This document shows, one piece after another, positions 13,911 through 26,085 of a DNA stretch of 64,000 nucleotides. This DNA is from Aphrophora alni. Lineage: Eukaryota > Arthropoda > Insecta > Hemiptera > Aphrophoridae. The position numbers were made by a program, and so were the translations under genes. How positions within the stretch are numbered: the first letter of the stretch is position 1; every line of letters begins with the position of its first letter. A model generated the notes under the pieces. It ran no database searches, had not been told where the DNA came from, and saw only the letters and a list, made by a program, of their open reading frames with translations. The stretch spans positions 77,848,877-77,912,876 of the forward strand of contig OY740768.1 in assembly GCA_963513935.1 (NCBI GenBank), read 5' to 3'.

Positions 13911-14055
13911 TGCTGTGTTTGGAACATCAATAAAGGCACTGTGTTTGATAACTCACGTTGCCAAAAACATAGAAAAGGGAGCTACATTTTCTACAATTAT
14001 TAAAAACTCTAAAGAAGATGTAGCTAGTTACATAGTAGAAGAAATAAAACTTTAA
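13911..14055 (+). CDS. Candidate terminal exon, unrecognised protein
   Basis: After an acceptor-like ATAATTTTAG, one nucleotide and then 47 codons stay open to a TAA at 14053. The peptide includes AVFGTSIKALCLITHVAKN and ends KEDVASYIVEEIKL. It looks amphipathic and protein-like, and it is followed by AT-rich 3' UTR-like sequence; AATAAA overlaps the last codons. The acceptor needs an upstream exon ending in phase 2, while exon 10807-10875 ends in phase 0, so it does not join that series directly. It could be the end of a different transcript, an alternative exon, or chance. I do not recognise the family. Confidence 0.25.
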
Positions 14056-14427
14056 ATATAACAAAAAAATTTCTAAAGATACACATTTGTATGTTTAAAA
14101 CATTAAACTAATAATGTCAACTAGAATGAATAATTGTTAATTTTGATCTTAAAGAGTAATTATCTACAAATTTTAATAGAGGCTATTGATGTTTGTTTGT
14201 GTTTTAACTCTACTGCAATAGATACTTTAATTCTTAGTCTTGTATTTTATTATTTTATCAGTTTGTACACTCTTTATTTTAAAAAGAAAAATGTTAAGAT
14301 GACTACCGGTATGCTATTTGTTTTGTTGTTGTTCTATTTTAGATTATAATTAAATATCCTTAAAATTGACGGCTGCCTAATACAGTTGTATTAAAAATGT
14401 ATACAGTAGTATATATTAAATGCTATA

Positions 14428-14469
14428 ATATACTCTACTATAATATATATATATTATAGTAGAGTATAT
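14428..14469. repeat. Perfect 42-bp palindrome
   Basis: Each base from 14428 pairs with its mirror up to 14469, with the centre between 14448 and 14449. The outer arm contains TACTCTACTATAA, so it is more than a TA array. It could extrude as a cruciform or mark the centre of a small foldback element. No target duplication was identified. Confidence 0.95.
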
Positions 14470-17400
14470 ATAGTTGGTCATCATAAATATTTTTAAATAT
14501 CATCTGTTAATATTATCTATAATCAGTTATTATTGATTACTGTAATTTTATTAAACTGTTTTATCAATATTAATAAATGTATTTGCAAATAAATCATTCA
14601 AATGAGAGATGATTCATTACTTTTTTATTGATTTTTAGGTATGTCTGTATGTTTATTTCTTTATTAAAAATGCTCTCTGCCAAACAAACCTGAATTGATC
14701 TTTCAGGATTGTCTTTTTTTACAGTGTATGACTTGTAACAATTCAAAATGAGTTATAAATAAAATAAATTCAAATATTCTTTTATAGAGTCTTGAAGTAA
14801 AACCAACAAACTCCCTGACATCTAGTGGTAGCCAAGAAAAGTACCGTACTAACAAATCGCCTAATTTCAATTCATTTCCCGACAAAATCTTAGTAAAACT
14901 CAAAATCAACACATTTCCTCATATATAGCACTATGATTTCTACCACAAAATTATTTCAACCAAATCCATCTATCTAGAAAAAGTAATCAAAACTCACAAA
15001 ACCATTTTATAACACGGGAATATCAATTTGAGAATCGGTATAAAAATTACTCATTGTAAAAAATAACTTTGGCCTACACCACATTTTAGAAGATTCTGAA
15101 ATATTTACAGATCAATGGGAGAAAGGGATAATATTTGGGAGGGACAATAATAAAGGGATATCAATGGGAGAAAGGGAAACAGGCTACATATTTCTATATC
15201 CAACTTATTTCGCACAAAATCTTAAATACATATGTGTAATTAATTATACAATATAAAGTTGGCGTTTGTTGAGTTTTATAAGTAAAAAACCGGACATTAC
15301 ATTTAATTCGTGACGTAATGTCACACCTATGTATTAGCACGCTTTCCTATTGGTCTTTGCAATTTTGTACATTTCAATTAATTTTTCTGCTTAACACGCT
15401 CTAAGAAATATGCACATCAGATAATTAATTATAATATTATTAAGAGAAGTTATATAATGGTCATTATAATTAGTAAAAACAAAAAATTTAGAATTTTCAA
15501 TTCTAAAGTATTATATCAAATTTATTGCATTTATTCATACCCATGGAAGAATAATCGCCATACAAGCCAAAATCATAAATCAATCACATTTATTTCGGAG
15601 GGCTCAAGTTTCAAGCACTGGATACCTTGATATGAAAAATGAAAGGAAATAGGGATTGTTGAGGAACCCTTTGTTTGGAACGGACATATTTTTCTAATGG
15701 TTGAATGTTAGAGTTGAAATCTTGAAGAATAAATCCATACATATCCTGAACAAAATCATCTTCAACAAGAAAAGGCAGTGCGGTTATGAATAGAAATTAA
15801 ATTTTATTATGAATATATTGAAGAATGAAAACCAATAAAAACAGATCAGACAAAACTGGTGAGGTCCATCCATATTTACACGTCATACTAACATAATTAT
15901 ATAAGTTATATATATAATTTTTTGAAACCTGTTATATAATTGTGTTGACATTTTCTTTAATCAACAAGAAAACTGTGATCAGAACTAAATGAAAATAACC
16001 TAACTATAATTCCTATAACCAAAACCATCATCTACGTTTCAGAATCACATTTGACTATTTAAAGTTTGATATTTATTATTTCAATCATTTGAACATTGAT
16101 AGAACATTTGTATGGTTAATGACTTTATTTTAATAATTTGATAAATTTGGGAATAAGCAGGCACTTTACCACCCCCAGAGATAAGATTTGGTACCATCAA
16201 TAGAGGTTTAGTAAATCGAACTATAACCGGACTTATTTCTTAATAGCCGAGAGCAAAGATTCATATGCAACGAATATTTAGGCTATTAATTTGAAGAAAG
16301 TGACAATTTATATAAGTATTATAATTTGTTAATTTTATCTAAACCGAATTTTGTTTTGTTTTGTTGTAATGCGAAATAACATTATATACTGTAATTTTCA
16401 ATTACATAAATAATAAAATAAAAAATAAAACAAATTTTACCAATTTCTTGTATGTGTAATTTTTTTTTACATAATTGCTGTATTTCTCTAAGAAGTTCTC
16501 ATAATAAATAAAATATTAACATATTATCCAAATATATGTTTTGTTATTGACTGTCATCTTCAATTTCATAGTCTCAAGTAATCATTTCTACTGTATGTTG
16601 ATTTCCTTATGAAATTAGATTAAAACACAATAAAATCTAGAATGATATTTAAATTAAATATTAAAACATTTCAAAAACTGTTCTTTTTTTAAATTTGTTA
16701 AAAAACACAGTCTTTGATTCATTACAGACAACATCACAGACGTAAAAATAGAAAAATCAGTCACATGTATTGAATGCTTGCTGATAACATAGTAGGCTTA
16801 CAATTGTCTGTCCTAATAAAATGATATTTCTTTTTACTTGTGTCAGCAAATGACTTCAGTGAGTTTTGTAGTTGTTCATATTTAACACGTTGGATCCCAT
16901 GATATGCGCCTGCGCCTCTCAGATTAACATCGTTCACAGGTCTTCAATAAAAGGAAACAATATGTTAAATCCTATGAGTGTTACTGGTGCTACTCTTTGT
17001 TAATATTAAACATAGTGTACTTATACAATTACATATGTCTATTTTGATGATTCTTTAAATTATGTATTATTAATATATATTATATATTTTTGTGGGTTGC
17101 TGGTAAAGCTTCGTAGTTTTGATATGGCCTACTGGGAATAGTCTGAAATTATTGTACACATGCATTCCACAGTACTACAATACTACAGTACTGCAAAGTA
17201 CTACAAATAAGTGATACTCAGTTGATAATAGTGTGCTTGTGTTTGTGCTTGATATAATAGGTTATATTAGGTTTTTATGACTTATTTTTGTTTGTTTTTA
17301 ATGGTATTGTAATAACATTTGTGCATTATTATTACGCTTCTTATATTTCGGTAAGTTTACATTTAATTTTACTTATATTCTTTTGCAAATATCGATAAAT

Positions 17401-18796
17401 ATTGTATAAACTTCAATATACATTCCAGCCTAATTATAGTTTTAAGAGACCACACCTACCTGCTACTTCTTATTTCCCTGTTAGATTAGGTTAGGAGTCC
17501 ATATAGGCCAAGGATCTTAGTCGTCATGACAATCTCATGAAAGGCTCGGCATAGGTCAGAATCAAGAATTTCAGTGCATATAACTTTGTCAATGGACTCT
17601 GGTTTATTTTTCCTTCTAACTGAAGGAAAATTTTATGTGGGGGAAATCCACATTTCTGTCTTTCCACGGAGTACATGACTGTGACATCTGGTACAGTCAA
17701 GGGTGCAACTTTTAGTGAGGAGCTTTATTATATGCTTCACTTTTATGTAAAACAAATCTTACCACTAAGTCATGTCAGTGTCTGATCATTTTGAATTGGA
17801 GGTAAGTGTAATAAATAGATCATGCTGTCCGAAATGACACATACATCATAGCATATTGAGTTCGATCATGCTTGTAGCAGAATCCTCCAGTGAAAGAGGA
17901 CAACACAAACATATTACCAGGGGTCGATAACTGACTGTCATTTCTTATCATGGCATCCTTCAGTTGCATATAATTCTCACTTCTCAGCTCTTTCCGGTTA
18001 TTGTGAATCTAATTGAGTCTTTCATTCTCACAATTTTGTATACATATCAATCTGAAATTGATTGAGAAGGTTGCAGAACGGTAGTATTCATCTCTACCAC
18101 GCTCCCATAATTAATTATATCATTAGTTATTATTTCGTTCCATTGGAAAAAGAAACTATTAACGGCCCTACCCTTACCTGGGTTCAACATTTCTCTTTTT
18201 TCTAGGTTATTTCTGTCATAATTGGTATAAACAGTACCTATAACATACATTTACAAAAAAAATCTATTAAATTCATCAGCAGAGACTAGAATATTAGGAT
18301 TGCCCTTTTTTTTAGGCGCCCCGTTTCAGAGTTAATTTTCCTGGCAGCCTCACATTTATTATTAATTCCCATTATATAATTTCCATTGGCCTAGCGTTTA
18401 GGTAACCTAATTTGAGCCCTATAATAGTCTTTAACTTCGCATGACTTTTTTTATAATTACAATTAGTATTTGATTTATCATAAAGAATTACAAGCAATGA
18501 TTTTTTTCCCCCTTCACTTTTGACTTCAGACTGACTATAGATTTTACAGGTAATCTGTTTAAGTCAGGGCTTATTTTTGCATATTTTGAAGCAGCTATCC
18601 TTACTTGTTTCTTCCTAATTACATTTGTAAATCTTTACCTGTGTTTTTCCCGGGGTAAACCTATGGGGCATTATCCGGGTTATTTAACTGAATGTTATCG
18701 AGATTTGTTGGTTCGACCAATGGAATTAGACCATCAAGGTGCTCTTCCTTGAAATCCCTTGTGAACTGGATTCTTTTGTCTTCTTATAGTAGCTCT
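14470..18796. other. Long AT-rich stretch, nothing recognised
   Basis: I read both strands for transposase, RT and exon-like blocks and found none that hold up. A TTAACACGTTGGATCCC at about 16886 has the look of a piggyBac-type end but is isolated. An 80-codon-scale search by eye shows no family motif. Confidence 0.45.
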
Positions 18797-18982
18797 CCAA
18801 AGGTACCTAATAAGAATGATATCACCTTGAAACACCTGAAACTCAGAAGGGAATATCTCTCCCGTCGCCTCTCTGCACTATGTTGAGAGATATAGTGTCT
18901 CCTCAAGGTAAGAAGAAGGACGACGGCATCTTGGAACACCTAAATGTCACAAGAGAATATATTTCCCGCTGCCTTGAGCTCG
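18797..18982 (+). repeat. Diverged direct duplication, unit about 80 bp, offset 104 bp
   Basis: Two adjacent segments share an order of words: AAGGTA, then TTGAAACACCTGAA and TTGGAACACCTAAA, then GGGAATATCTCTCCC and GAGAATATATTTCCCGC, then CGCCT and TGCCTT. The first lies at about 18797-18878 and the second at 18901-18982. Both copies are open in the + strand frame, giving LKHLKLRREYLSRRL and LEHLNVTREYISRCL. The similar peptides with silent-looking differences hint at a former coding repeat, but I cannot name a family. Confidence 0.6.
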
Positions 18983-20608
18983 CAAGTCGTTCTAAAGGTG
19001 TAAGGCCTAGACATTTCTGTGAGATACCGACGTTTAGTATACTGCATTTGAGTAAGGGGCTTAAATTTCTGTCAGTTGTTGGATATGTAACGCACAATGT
19101 CAGTACGAATTTAAGAAGACATTGAGACATTGCTGTGTACCAGGTAGGAAAGGGTGGAGATAGGGACATGCTGTCTCCACGAATCTTACTATTTAGTGAG
19201 GAATCTGTATTTTGTTAACTACAATAATTTTCTCATCCATAATAATTGGCTTTGTTCTTTTCAAATCTTAAAATTATATATGAACTAACATTAAGTTACT
19301 TAAAAAAATTAACATCTATTCCATATTTAGTTTAAAATTTCTCTCGAGGACAAAATGAAATACTAGTAAAACAAATCACGAGAGCGTAACATTCAAACTA
19401 AATGGAGTACAGTTGTCAACGTTAATTACATATTAAGTACAATAAGCTTGAATAATAAAATTTTTTTAAAAATAGAATAAATTTGATAGATAAAATATTG
19501 AAAGAATGAAAAATCAAACTGGAATATAAAACTGGAGTAACAAAACAAACAATTTAAAAATAAATAATGAAAGTATATAGGATATATTGAATTCGAAATT
19601 AAATTGTAATAAACTATACGTAAAATATTAACAAAAAGTGTTAGTCGGTTCTTTCCCCAAATTAAGTAAGGAATTAAAAAATGAAAAACAGGAGCTTGGT
19701 ATAAAAAGGAAATGAGAAGCTGTAAAACTACTGAACTGAAATAAGACTTCTTCTAGTACAGTAATTGTAATAAATTTCTTCCTAAATGAATTCAACTAAT
19801 GGTTAAATTAGTAAATGTAATAAAAATTCAGCAGCAGAAAAATAGGAAACAATAAAACTGTTATAAATATCCTGTGAATTTATTGTAGAGCAGAAGTTAA
19901 CACAAAGATAAGGTACATTGACAAAGTGCGTTAACTTGTATGAGCAGGATTGACTGACCTCGTGGTGCAGAAGGAGAGTTTGGGGAAAGGGAGTCAACTA
20001 ACGACCAGTAACCAAGTCAGCTGACAGGATTGACTGATCACATGGCGTGGAAGTGTTGAAATATAGCATTTGTTTCATTAAGTAAGTTTTTAATTATGTA
20101 TTTTAAGTATTTTGGTCTGTAACATGTCTACTGTGTTTGTAAGTAATTGAAAAGGAAAAGAGCAGAGGTAACTTGTTTTGCGGTTATTTTCACACCGCCT
20201 TATGGTTATACGTTAGATGGAACAAATACTTAATTTATGTGGTTTTTCATAGTTAGGTGTAAAGTTTTCAAAACTCTTTCTTAGCGAACACTTAGAAGCC
20301 AAGAGGAACACACATGCCAAATTTCAAGTACGTAGGCTTTATTGTTCTGGAGATTTTGTGAAGAGTAAGTGAGAGGTATTTGATTTAACTATAAATATCA
20401 CGACTTAAGTTTGTCCTTGTGGTAATCAAATTTTATTTTTATATTATTTTTCAATTTATTCACAAACTGAAATTTTCTTTTACTTGAGATTTAATATATT
20501 GTATGAATCTTCAGATTTTTCTAAAATATGATTGAATGACTTTAGTTGATTTTGAGCTATTTGATCATCTATGGTACATTTTTACTTTTTAACCATTTAA
20601 TTAAAATA
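18983..20608. other. AT-rich DNA, nothing recognised
   Basis: There are several short frames on both strands, none with known motifs or splice context. Confidence 0.45.
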
Positions 20609-20799
20609 TAGTAGAACTTCTCTAATCCGTCACCTTCGGGACTGGGTGCATGATCAAAACGCAAAAAAGGTCGGATTATCCGAAAAAAGTCAATATTTAT
20701 TACATATTATATAAATATGTAAAAGAGATTTTTTTAAAGTAATATATAAACTTTTAAAAGTCTATATATATATATATATATATATAAACTTTGCAAGTA
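20609..20799 (-). mobile_element. Half of a pogo/Tigger-type MITE
   Basis: From the TAGTAGAACTTCTCTAATCC end inward, the sequence matches the reverse complement of the right half of the complete MITE at 43284-43682. Shared blocks include CACCTTCGGGACTGGG, TCGGATTATCC, TATTTATTACATATTATATA, ACTTTTAAAAG and the inner CTTTGCAAGTAC. At 20798-20799 a TA is followed by a new pogo-like end (CAGTAGACTCTCATAAATCC), so the second half was replaced or interrupted. Confidence 0.8.
20762..20786. repeat. (TA)n microsatellite within the MITE half
   Basis: This is a short pure TA run. The copy at 43.5 kb has a non-expanded TATATATAG at the same place, so the run expanded after insertion. Confidence 0.9.
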
Positions 20800-21447
20800 C
20801 AGTAGACTCTCATAAATCCGGACTATTGTGGCGGACGGTCGGTCAGGATTTCCCGGAGTCGGAGATAAGTCGGCTGCAGGGCCGATGTGAGCGGTGATAA
20901 GCCGCACATGCAATCGCTACTGGCCCATGCCGATACCCAACAACACTTGTTACACTCTGACATATTAACTAATACATAATACACAATACAGTATTGGACT
21001 GCAATTAAGTAAAACACAGGGTAGGGCGTGTCAATTACCTTAGCCGCGCGGAAACTTCCACTGCCCGTGAATCATTACAAATATGTCATTCATGCAATGC
21101 GGAAGATCACGTGAAAATTAAAAGCTCTAAAGCGGCAAATTGTTCTTAAAAAAAATTTACCGTCCAGTCCGGATTTTCCCAGAGTCGGAGATAAGTCGGC
21201 CGCGGGATCGATACGAGCGGTGATAAGCCGCACATGCAATCGCTACCGGCCCATGCCGATACCCAACGACACCTGTTATACTCTGAAACATTAACTAATA
21301 CATAATACATAATACAGCACTGGACTGCAATTAAGTAAAACACAGGGTAGGGCGTGTCAATTACCTCAGCCGCATGGAAACTTCCACTGCCCGTGAATCA
21401 TTACAAAATACGTCATTCACACAATGCGTAAGATCGTGTGAAAATAG
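20800..21447. repeat. Duplicated GC-richer pogo-like sequence, two copies 326 bp apart
   Basis: Copy A (about 20843-21119) and copy B (about 21165-21447) share long stretches. These include GAGTCGGAGATAAGTCGG, GCGGTGATAAGCCGCACATG, AACACAGGGTAGGGCGTG and CACTGCCCGTGAATCATTAC. Differences are mostly C/T and G/A. The left end at 20800 reads CAGTAGACTCTCATAAATCC, a pogo/Tigger-like terminus next to a TA. I infer a tandemly duplicated or doubly inserted non-autonomous pogo-type element. The 64-65-codon frames on the minus strand of both copies are a by-product of the shared sequence. Confidence 0.75.
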
Positions 21448-22429
21448 TCCCACGACTACGTAATACTTTCATTATTCTGTTGGCCAAGATAATGTTTTTA
21501 CTATTATCTCTATTTATAGATAGGTCTATATAAATTTATAGACATTTTGCATACATTTTGCTTATATTTTGTTAAAAACAATCAATTTATAAAATGTTCA
21601 TTAGACAAAATTATTTGTATTAGTAAACACAATGTGTTTTGTTACAAATTTGCTATGAAGGAAGACCAATTTCCAACATAACCTCTATCTCTAGATAGCC
21701 TCAATATTTGATATCTGACAATAACATTCACTCAGAACAATAAATTCTACAAACAATAATACTGATATTGTAATTTGTATACACAATTTATAATAAATAA
21801 ATAAAACAAACCTTCAAAATAAGAGAAATATAATCCCAAATTAATAACCGCTAGACAGCTTCACGGCATTCATAAGTCATTTTTCTCACAAACTTAGGCT
21901 TCATTCCAAGCTAAAAACAATAACACCAATGTTTCTTTTGCCTATATCAAGTGGTACCAACTTATAGAATGAAATCTCGTCTACAACATACTATAAAGTT
22001 CGATTACAAAGAATCGATTCAGTAATTCCATAATCTTATTTAGTAAACTGCACCGAATACCAAGTGAATTTCGTGCCGCTAGGTTACTACTTCAGTCAAG
22101 TAGACATATCTTTCGATCTATGAGTCACAGAACTACGGTTATAAAGAGAAAAACGTGATCTATAGAACAGTATTTTGTTTGACCTGTTTGACAGAAAAAT
22201 AGATTTGTGATCATATGTGAAAAAGTGGCGTCGCTTTTAATAAAAGCGCACGGTTCAAATCTTTGACGTTATGTATTAAAAATACGTGAACTTCAGCAAT
22301 TTTTGGAATATTATTTATATCGTTTTGTGGTATTTTTTTGCATGATTATGTATCTACGAAACATTAGCTTTCCAACACTATTTTTATTATTGTGATAGGA
22401 CGATCCTAAGTGGGCAAAATGTTGAATTG
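21448..22429. other. AT-rich DNA, nothing recognised
   Basis: No coding or repeat structure could be supported here. Confidence 0.45.
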
Positions 22430-22514
22430 CAAAAAACAGGTTTTATAGGTGAAACATAGCCAACTAGTTGGGGAGTGTGGGTCGATTTCGGATGTTTGCC
22501 AGTACGAGGGTTAA
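22430..22514. mobile_element. Possible solo piggyBac-type right end
   Basis: The segment ends GCCAGTACGAGGGTTAA, with TTAA at 22511-22514, which is the form of a piggyBac right terminus. GGGAGTGTGGGT lies just inside. No transposase or left end with the reverse form was found nearby, so it may be a solo end. It abuts the candidate exon at 22571. Confidence 0.35.
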
Positions 22515-22570
22515 TACAGATTTCTAGCATCAAGTAACGCCAATGATCTGATGTCTACTATATATTTCAG

Positions 22571-22735
22571 CTGCAAGTGGCCAGAATGTTTATTGAATAC
22601 ATATATCTTTTTCACTCAGCTGTCATGTTAAAGACAAGACTCCTGAATTTTGTAAAGGATTGTCTGTGGGAGAATCAGAAGAGAGTGCTTGAAATACAGA
22701 TCATGAATCTGACAAGATACATACTTTTCTGTGGG
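22571..22735 (+). CDS. Candidate exon 3 in the same series
   Basis: The exon is 165 nt, exactly 55 codons, from a TATATATTTCAG acceptor to a GGG|GTAAAG donor. Both ends are phase 0, so it joins exon 10807-10875 without a frame break. The peptide starts LQVARMFIEYIYLFHSAVM, continues LLNFVKDCLWENQKRVLEIQ and ends RYILFCG. It looks helical. I do not recognise it as an OB-fold part, so it may belong to a C-terminal extension or to another gene. The preceding intron would be about 11.7 kb. Confidence 0.35.
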
Positions 22736-22741
22736 GTAAAG

Positions 22742-23555
22742 ATAAACACTGAATTATAGAATTCAGCTCCTATTCTGTTAGTTTTAAGTTAACTGATCCG
22801 CCTGTGTAAACATAAACATTGAACATAGTCCTTGTACACTATGTTTATTGTCGCTTAAGCTGTCCACTGACAATGAAGTTGTTCATCTTTTTTAGAGACA
22901 GCTTCCTACAGTTCAGATTGGATGAAGGCATTTCCCATTAGTTAATGCGGATGTCTTATGTTGATCCTCAGATACAATAGAGTATATTGGATTATCAGAA
23001 AGTAGTGTGTGAATTTTAAGGTTTTTCAAATGCTTTCTTTTTTAAACATAATTTTGTATAGCTTACAAGAATCGAGTATTAATAATATAAATAGGTAAAT
23101 TACATTGTTTATTTTGATTATCGAGGAGTCTATAAATATCCCTTTTCATTGCATCTTACTTGTACAAGATAAAAAATAAAATATAACTGCAATTTTAATG
23201 AAATGTTCTCTAGAGGAATGAAAATTTGAATAATTTGGATCTCTAGATGGTGGTTTGATCTGCCAAAACTAAGTAATCCAGTAGGATATTCATAGAGTGT
23301 TCAATGGTCAAAATAAACAAAGTAATTCATTTGTTTATATTAACCATTCTTTCATTGATGTATGATTTCAGTGGTTCAACATAAATCTCAATGTACATTG
23401 CATCAATTTTGGTGGTTTTTGGGCAACACAGGTATCCTTTACATAACATTCTGCATAAATTGAAGTTTTCTAATATGACAGCAGCTGCAAGTCCCCTATA
23501 ACTCACAGCACTAAGCAAGTTTCAAATGAATGAAAGGAATATAAAACTGCCTCAG
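22742..23555. other. Intron-like DNA between candidate exons 3 and 4
   Basis: No repeat family or gene was recognised. A frame open from 23502 leads directly into the next candidate exon, so its true acceptor could lie upstream, for example after TCACAG at 23508. Confidence 0.35.
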
Positions 23556-23690
23556 AACATCAGTTTCAGCTCCCCAGATCCTTTCAGTTCCCACATTCAG
23601 CCTGCTCATACATCCAACCAACATGTCAATAGTTTACATGTTCCCTTCATAACAGTTTTTGATCCAGTACCAGATCCAGATTTTACGATG
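23556..23690 (+). CDS. Candidate exon 4, Ser/Pro/His-rich
   Basis: The segment is 135 nt, 45 codons, between CTGCCTCAG and ATG|GTGTGT. It is phase 0 at both ends and so compatible with the exon ending at 22735. It encodes NISFSSPDPFSSHIQPAHTS, then VPFITVFDPVPDPDFTM. The Ser/Pro-rich bias and GC content above the surroundings suggest real coding sequence. No family was recognised. An alternative acceptor after position 23508 would add 15 codons and need a phase-1 upstream exon. Confidence 0.3.
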
Positions 23691-23699
23691 GTGTGTTCA

Positions 23700-24895
23700 T
23701 ATTATTAATCTACTTTAATCAGACATTTGCCATCATTTGTGTATATAAAACTTATATGCAACATTTCAAGAGTACTAATCCACTCTCGTTATCAAGTGTA
23801 ATATATATTAGTAAAACAAAAAGACTTTTAAATATGAGAATTAGTGAACAAAAAAAAGAACACATGATTATTGGGCTTAATAGTTAAATCATATCTGAAT
23901 ATATTTAGTCCAAAAATCACAAATTAAGAAGAAGCAAAAATAATTCACTGGGGAAAAAACTTACATAAACAAAAGCTAATGAAGCCTCTTGTATAAAGTT
24001 ATCGGACAATCCTATCAGCCAAACCAGTTTTTAAATAAGGCCATTATGGCTTTTGTTAATAAAAACTTAATTAAATATCGGAGACAAAATTCTTCCTGTT
24101 ACAATGAGGCTGAAATTTCACCACTTTATATCCCCAGATGGGTAAGATAATCATGGACTATACTTTTGAAAAAAGGGGCATAATGTTGTTTACCCCGATA
24201 ACTTTCTCTTGGCTCCACCCCTTTAACAATCAGTAACTTGCTATCCTATGTGTGGTTTTAACTGATTATGTTTGTATTTAGTCTTAGCTTTCAATATTCA
24301 GGCCTAGTTTGAGGATTAAGTTGTTTTTCTTAGATTATAGATTTAATTTTAGTTTCCAACATGGCCCTAAGCTATGTTGGTGTTTTTCTCTTTTATACTC
24401 TAGGGTTTAACACTTGATAAGGAGAGTTGATTTATACTCTGGAAACTTTGTGTATTCGTTTTTTTTTATACATAAATAATTGTAAATGTCCAATTAAACC
24501 ATATTAATAATAGGATTTCTCACATGTAATATTTATATCTATATCGGGGTACAAAAATGGTGTTTTTAGATTTAATGACAGACACTGTTAAACTTCATAT
24601 TGCTGCCCATTCAGATATTGATATTACTGGCTTCTGGAAACCTGCAACAAAATTAGGTCGTCATGTGTTATACAGTCAGGTCACTTTGAGGAAAACTATA
24701 TTCTGCTCCAGGAAATTTCTCACGGATATCATGCAACATTATATTGAAAAAAAGTGGGGATTAAGACTGATCTATATCGTATTCTCCAATACATACCTAT
24801 CAGATACTCCACTATTCATCCTCACCTTAATCATTTAATCTTGTAAGAAGTTATAAGTAAATTTTAGCATATTTGCTCTGATACCAATTAACAAA
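23700..24895. other. AT-rich DNA, nothing recognised
   Basis: An open frame of 93 codons at 24557-24838 on the + strand has no motif that I know and no clear splice boundary. Nothing else is notable. Confidence 0.4.
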
Positions 24896-25235
24896 CAATG
24901 AAGAAGCACTGAACTATGCTGGACCTAGTCAAATGCTGCCTCAAAATCAATAATGGCCCTACGACTGTAACCTTCCTCTTCACAAACCTTGATGGATATT
25001 GATTGCTAAATAAAATAGTACATCCATAGTGCTCCTTTTAAACTTTGCATCAACAGATAAACCAAAACTGTCTATGAATCAACAATCCATATTTCTCTAC
25101 CTTCCATGTTAGTCTGTTGTTTATTGACCTCTCCATCAGTTTACTTACACATGACGTTAACTAAATTGGACAATGAAAAGACACTATTATTGGATCCTTC
25201 CCAACACAACTTCTCACTTTGTGCTATCATTTCAC
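24896..25235 (-). pseudogene. LINE reverse transcriptase fragment (jockey/R1-like)
   Basis: Read on the minus strand, the fragment contains LTSCVSKLMERSINNRLTW. This is the conserved R-P-I-S-L-T-S-x-x-x-K-x-x-E-R-x-I-x-x-R-L block of non-LTR reverse transcriptases. It is followed by EKYGLLIHRQFWF (the usual Q-x-G-F block), RSTMDVLFYLAINI, and AIIDFEAAFD, which carries the first catalytic aspartate motif. Several stops and a frame change interrupt it. Only the fingers and early palm are present, so it is a dead fragment. Its orientation is opposite to the candidate host exons. Confidence 0.85.
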
Positions 25236-25700
25236 ATAACTAGACCTCCTTACCTAGCCTACTTACATTCTTAAACTATAAATCTATCTCTTGCCTAATA
25301 ACTATTCTAACGAATTTAATCTTACACCTTTCTTACTCTTAACAATATTTAATATTACATATAACTTATTCATAAAACCATCATCTCCAGGTATTGTCTG
25401 ATGGAGATTATATTGCCCAACTCTTAATTCTTGAGCACTGAAAGATGAGTCACAAATGTCCCATGTTAGAACAGTGACTCACATTGCAGGAGAGATACCT
25501 GCTCCTCTTGCATAAGTTTTTTACGCCACGAGATCTACTTGCCTGATTTCCTATGCAAGCTTTTAGCAATCAGGTTAGTGTCTTAAGTATGGGTTAATAT
25601 TTTCCTTTTTTACTTGCCTACATGCCACGCTCTAAAAACAATTAATCTTCAGATACCACAAATTACAGCATTACAGAAAATTCACAATAATAACATTCCT
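25236..25700. other. Unassigned DNA between two RT scraps
   Basis: Nothing recognised. Confidence 0.4.
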
Positions 25701-26085
25701 ATCAGGCCATTTATTAACTTTACCACTGCCCTAGTATACAAAATTGCCAAAAAGCTCAACGCTAATAAAAAATAACATAACATTGGAAAATGATCACAGT
25801 CTGGTTAATAACATAGAGTTTGTCAACAAAGTGAATGATACAAGACTAAAGTCACACTATAAAATTGCATCTTTTGACATCCTTAACCTCTAAACTAACA
25901 TTCCGATAAATGATACAATCAACGTTTTGCATGATCGCCTCATGGAAGCAAAGAAATTAAGTTCTAATCCAATAAATGAATTGGTCAGACTGGTAGAAAC
26001 TCTGTTAAAACAAAACTGTTTCACATTCAACAATAGATATTTCAAGCAAGGTGAAAGTTTAGTTATTATAATGATACCATAATTC
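25701..26085 (+). pseudogene. Penelope-like reverse transcriptase fragment
   Basis: The + strand reads RPFINFTTALVYKIAKKLNA and then, after stops and a frame change, SLVNNIEFVNKVNDTRLKSH. Next comes IASFDILNL, a stop, TNIPINDTINVL and LLKQNCFTFNNRYFKQGE. This order matches the Penelope-type RT: R-P-(I/V)-(I/V)-N ... Y-K-x-A-K, then S-F-D-(V/I)-x-x-L-(Y/F)-T-N-(I/V)-P, then F-x-F-N-x-x-x-Y-x-Q-x-x-G. The catalytic A motif aspartate is present. The F/YADD block and the GIY-YIG nuclease are not present. It is a short dead fragment on the strand opposite to the neighbouring LINE scrap. Confidence 0.75.

Noticed and set aside
16883..16935. TTAA followed by CACGTTGGATCCC, like a piggyBac end
   Set aside because: It is isolated, with no transposase and no partner end. 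TTAA is very common in AT-rich DNA.
20823..21343. Two similar minus-strand frames of 64 and 65 codons
   Set aside because: They arise because the underlying non-coding repeat is duplicated. The frame starts outside any gene context.
24557..24838. 93-codon + strand frame
   Set aside because: It has no recognised domain, no promoter or splice support, and is in AT-rich DNA where such frames are expected.
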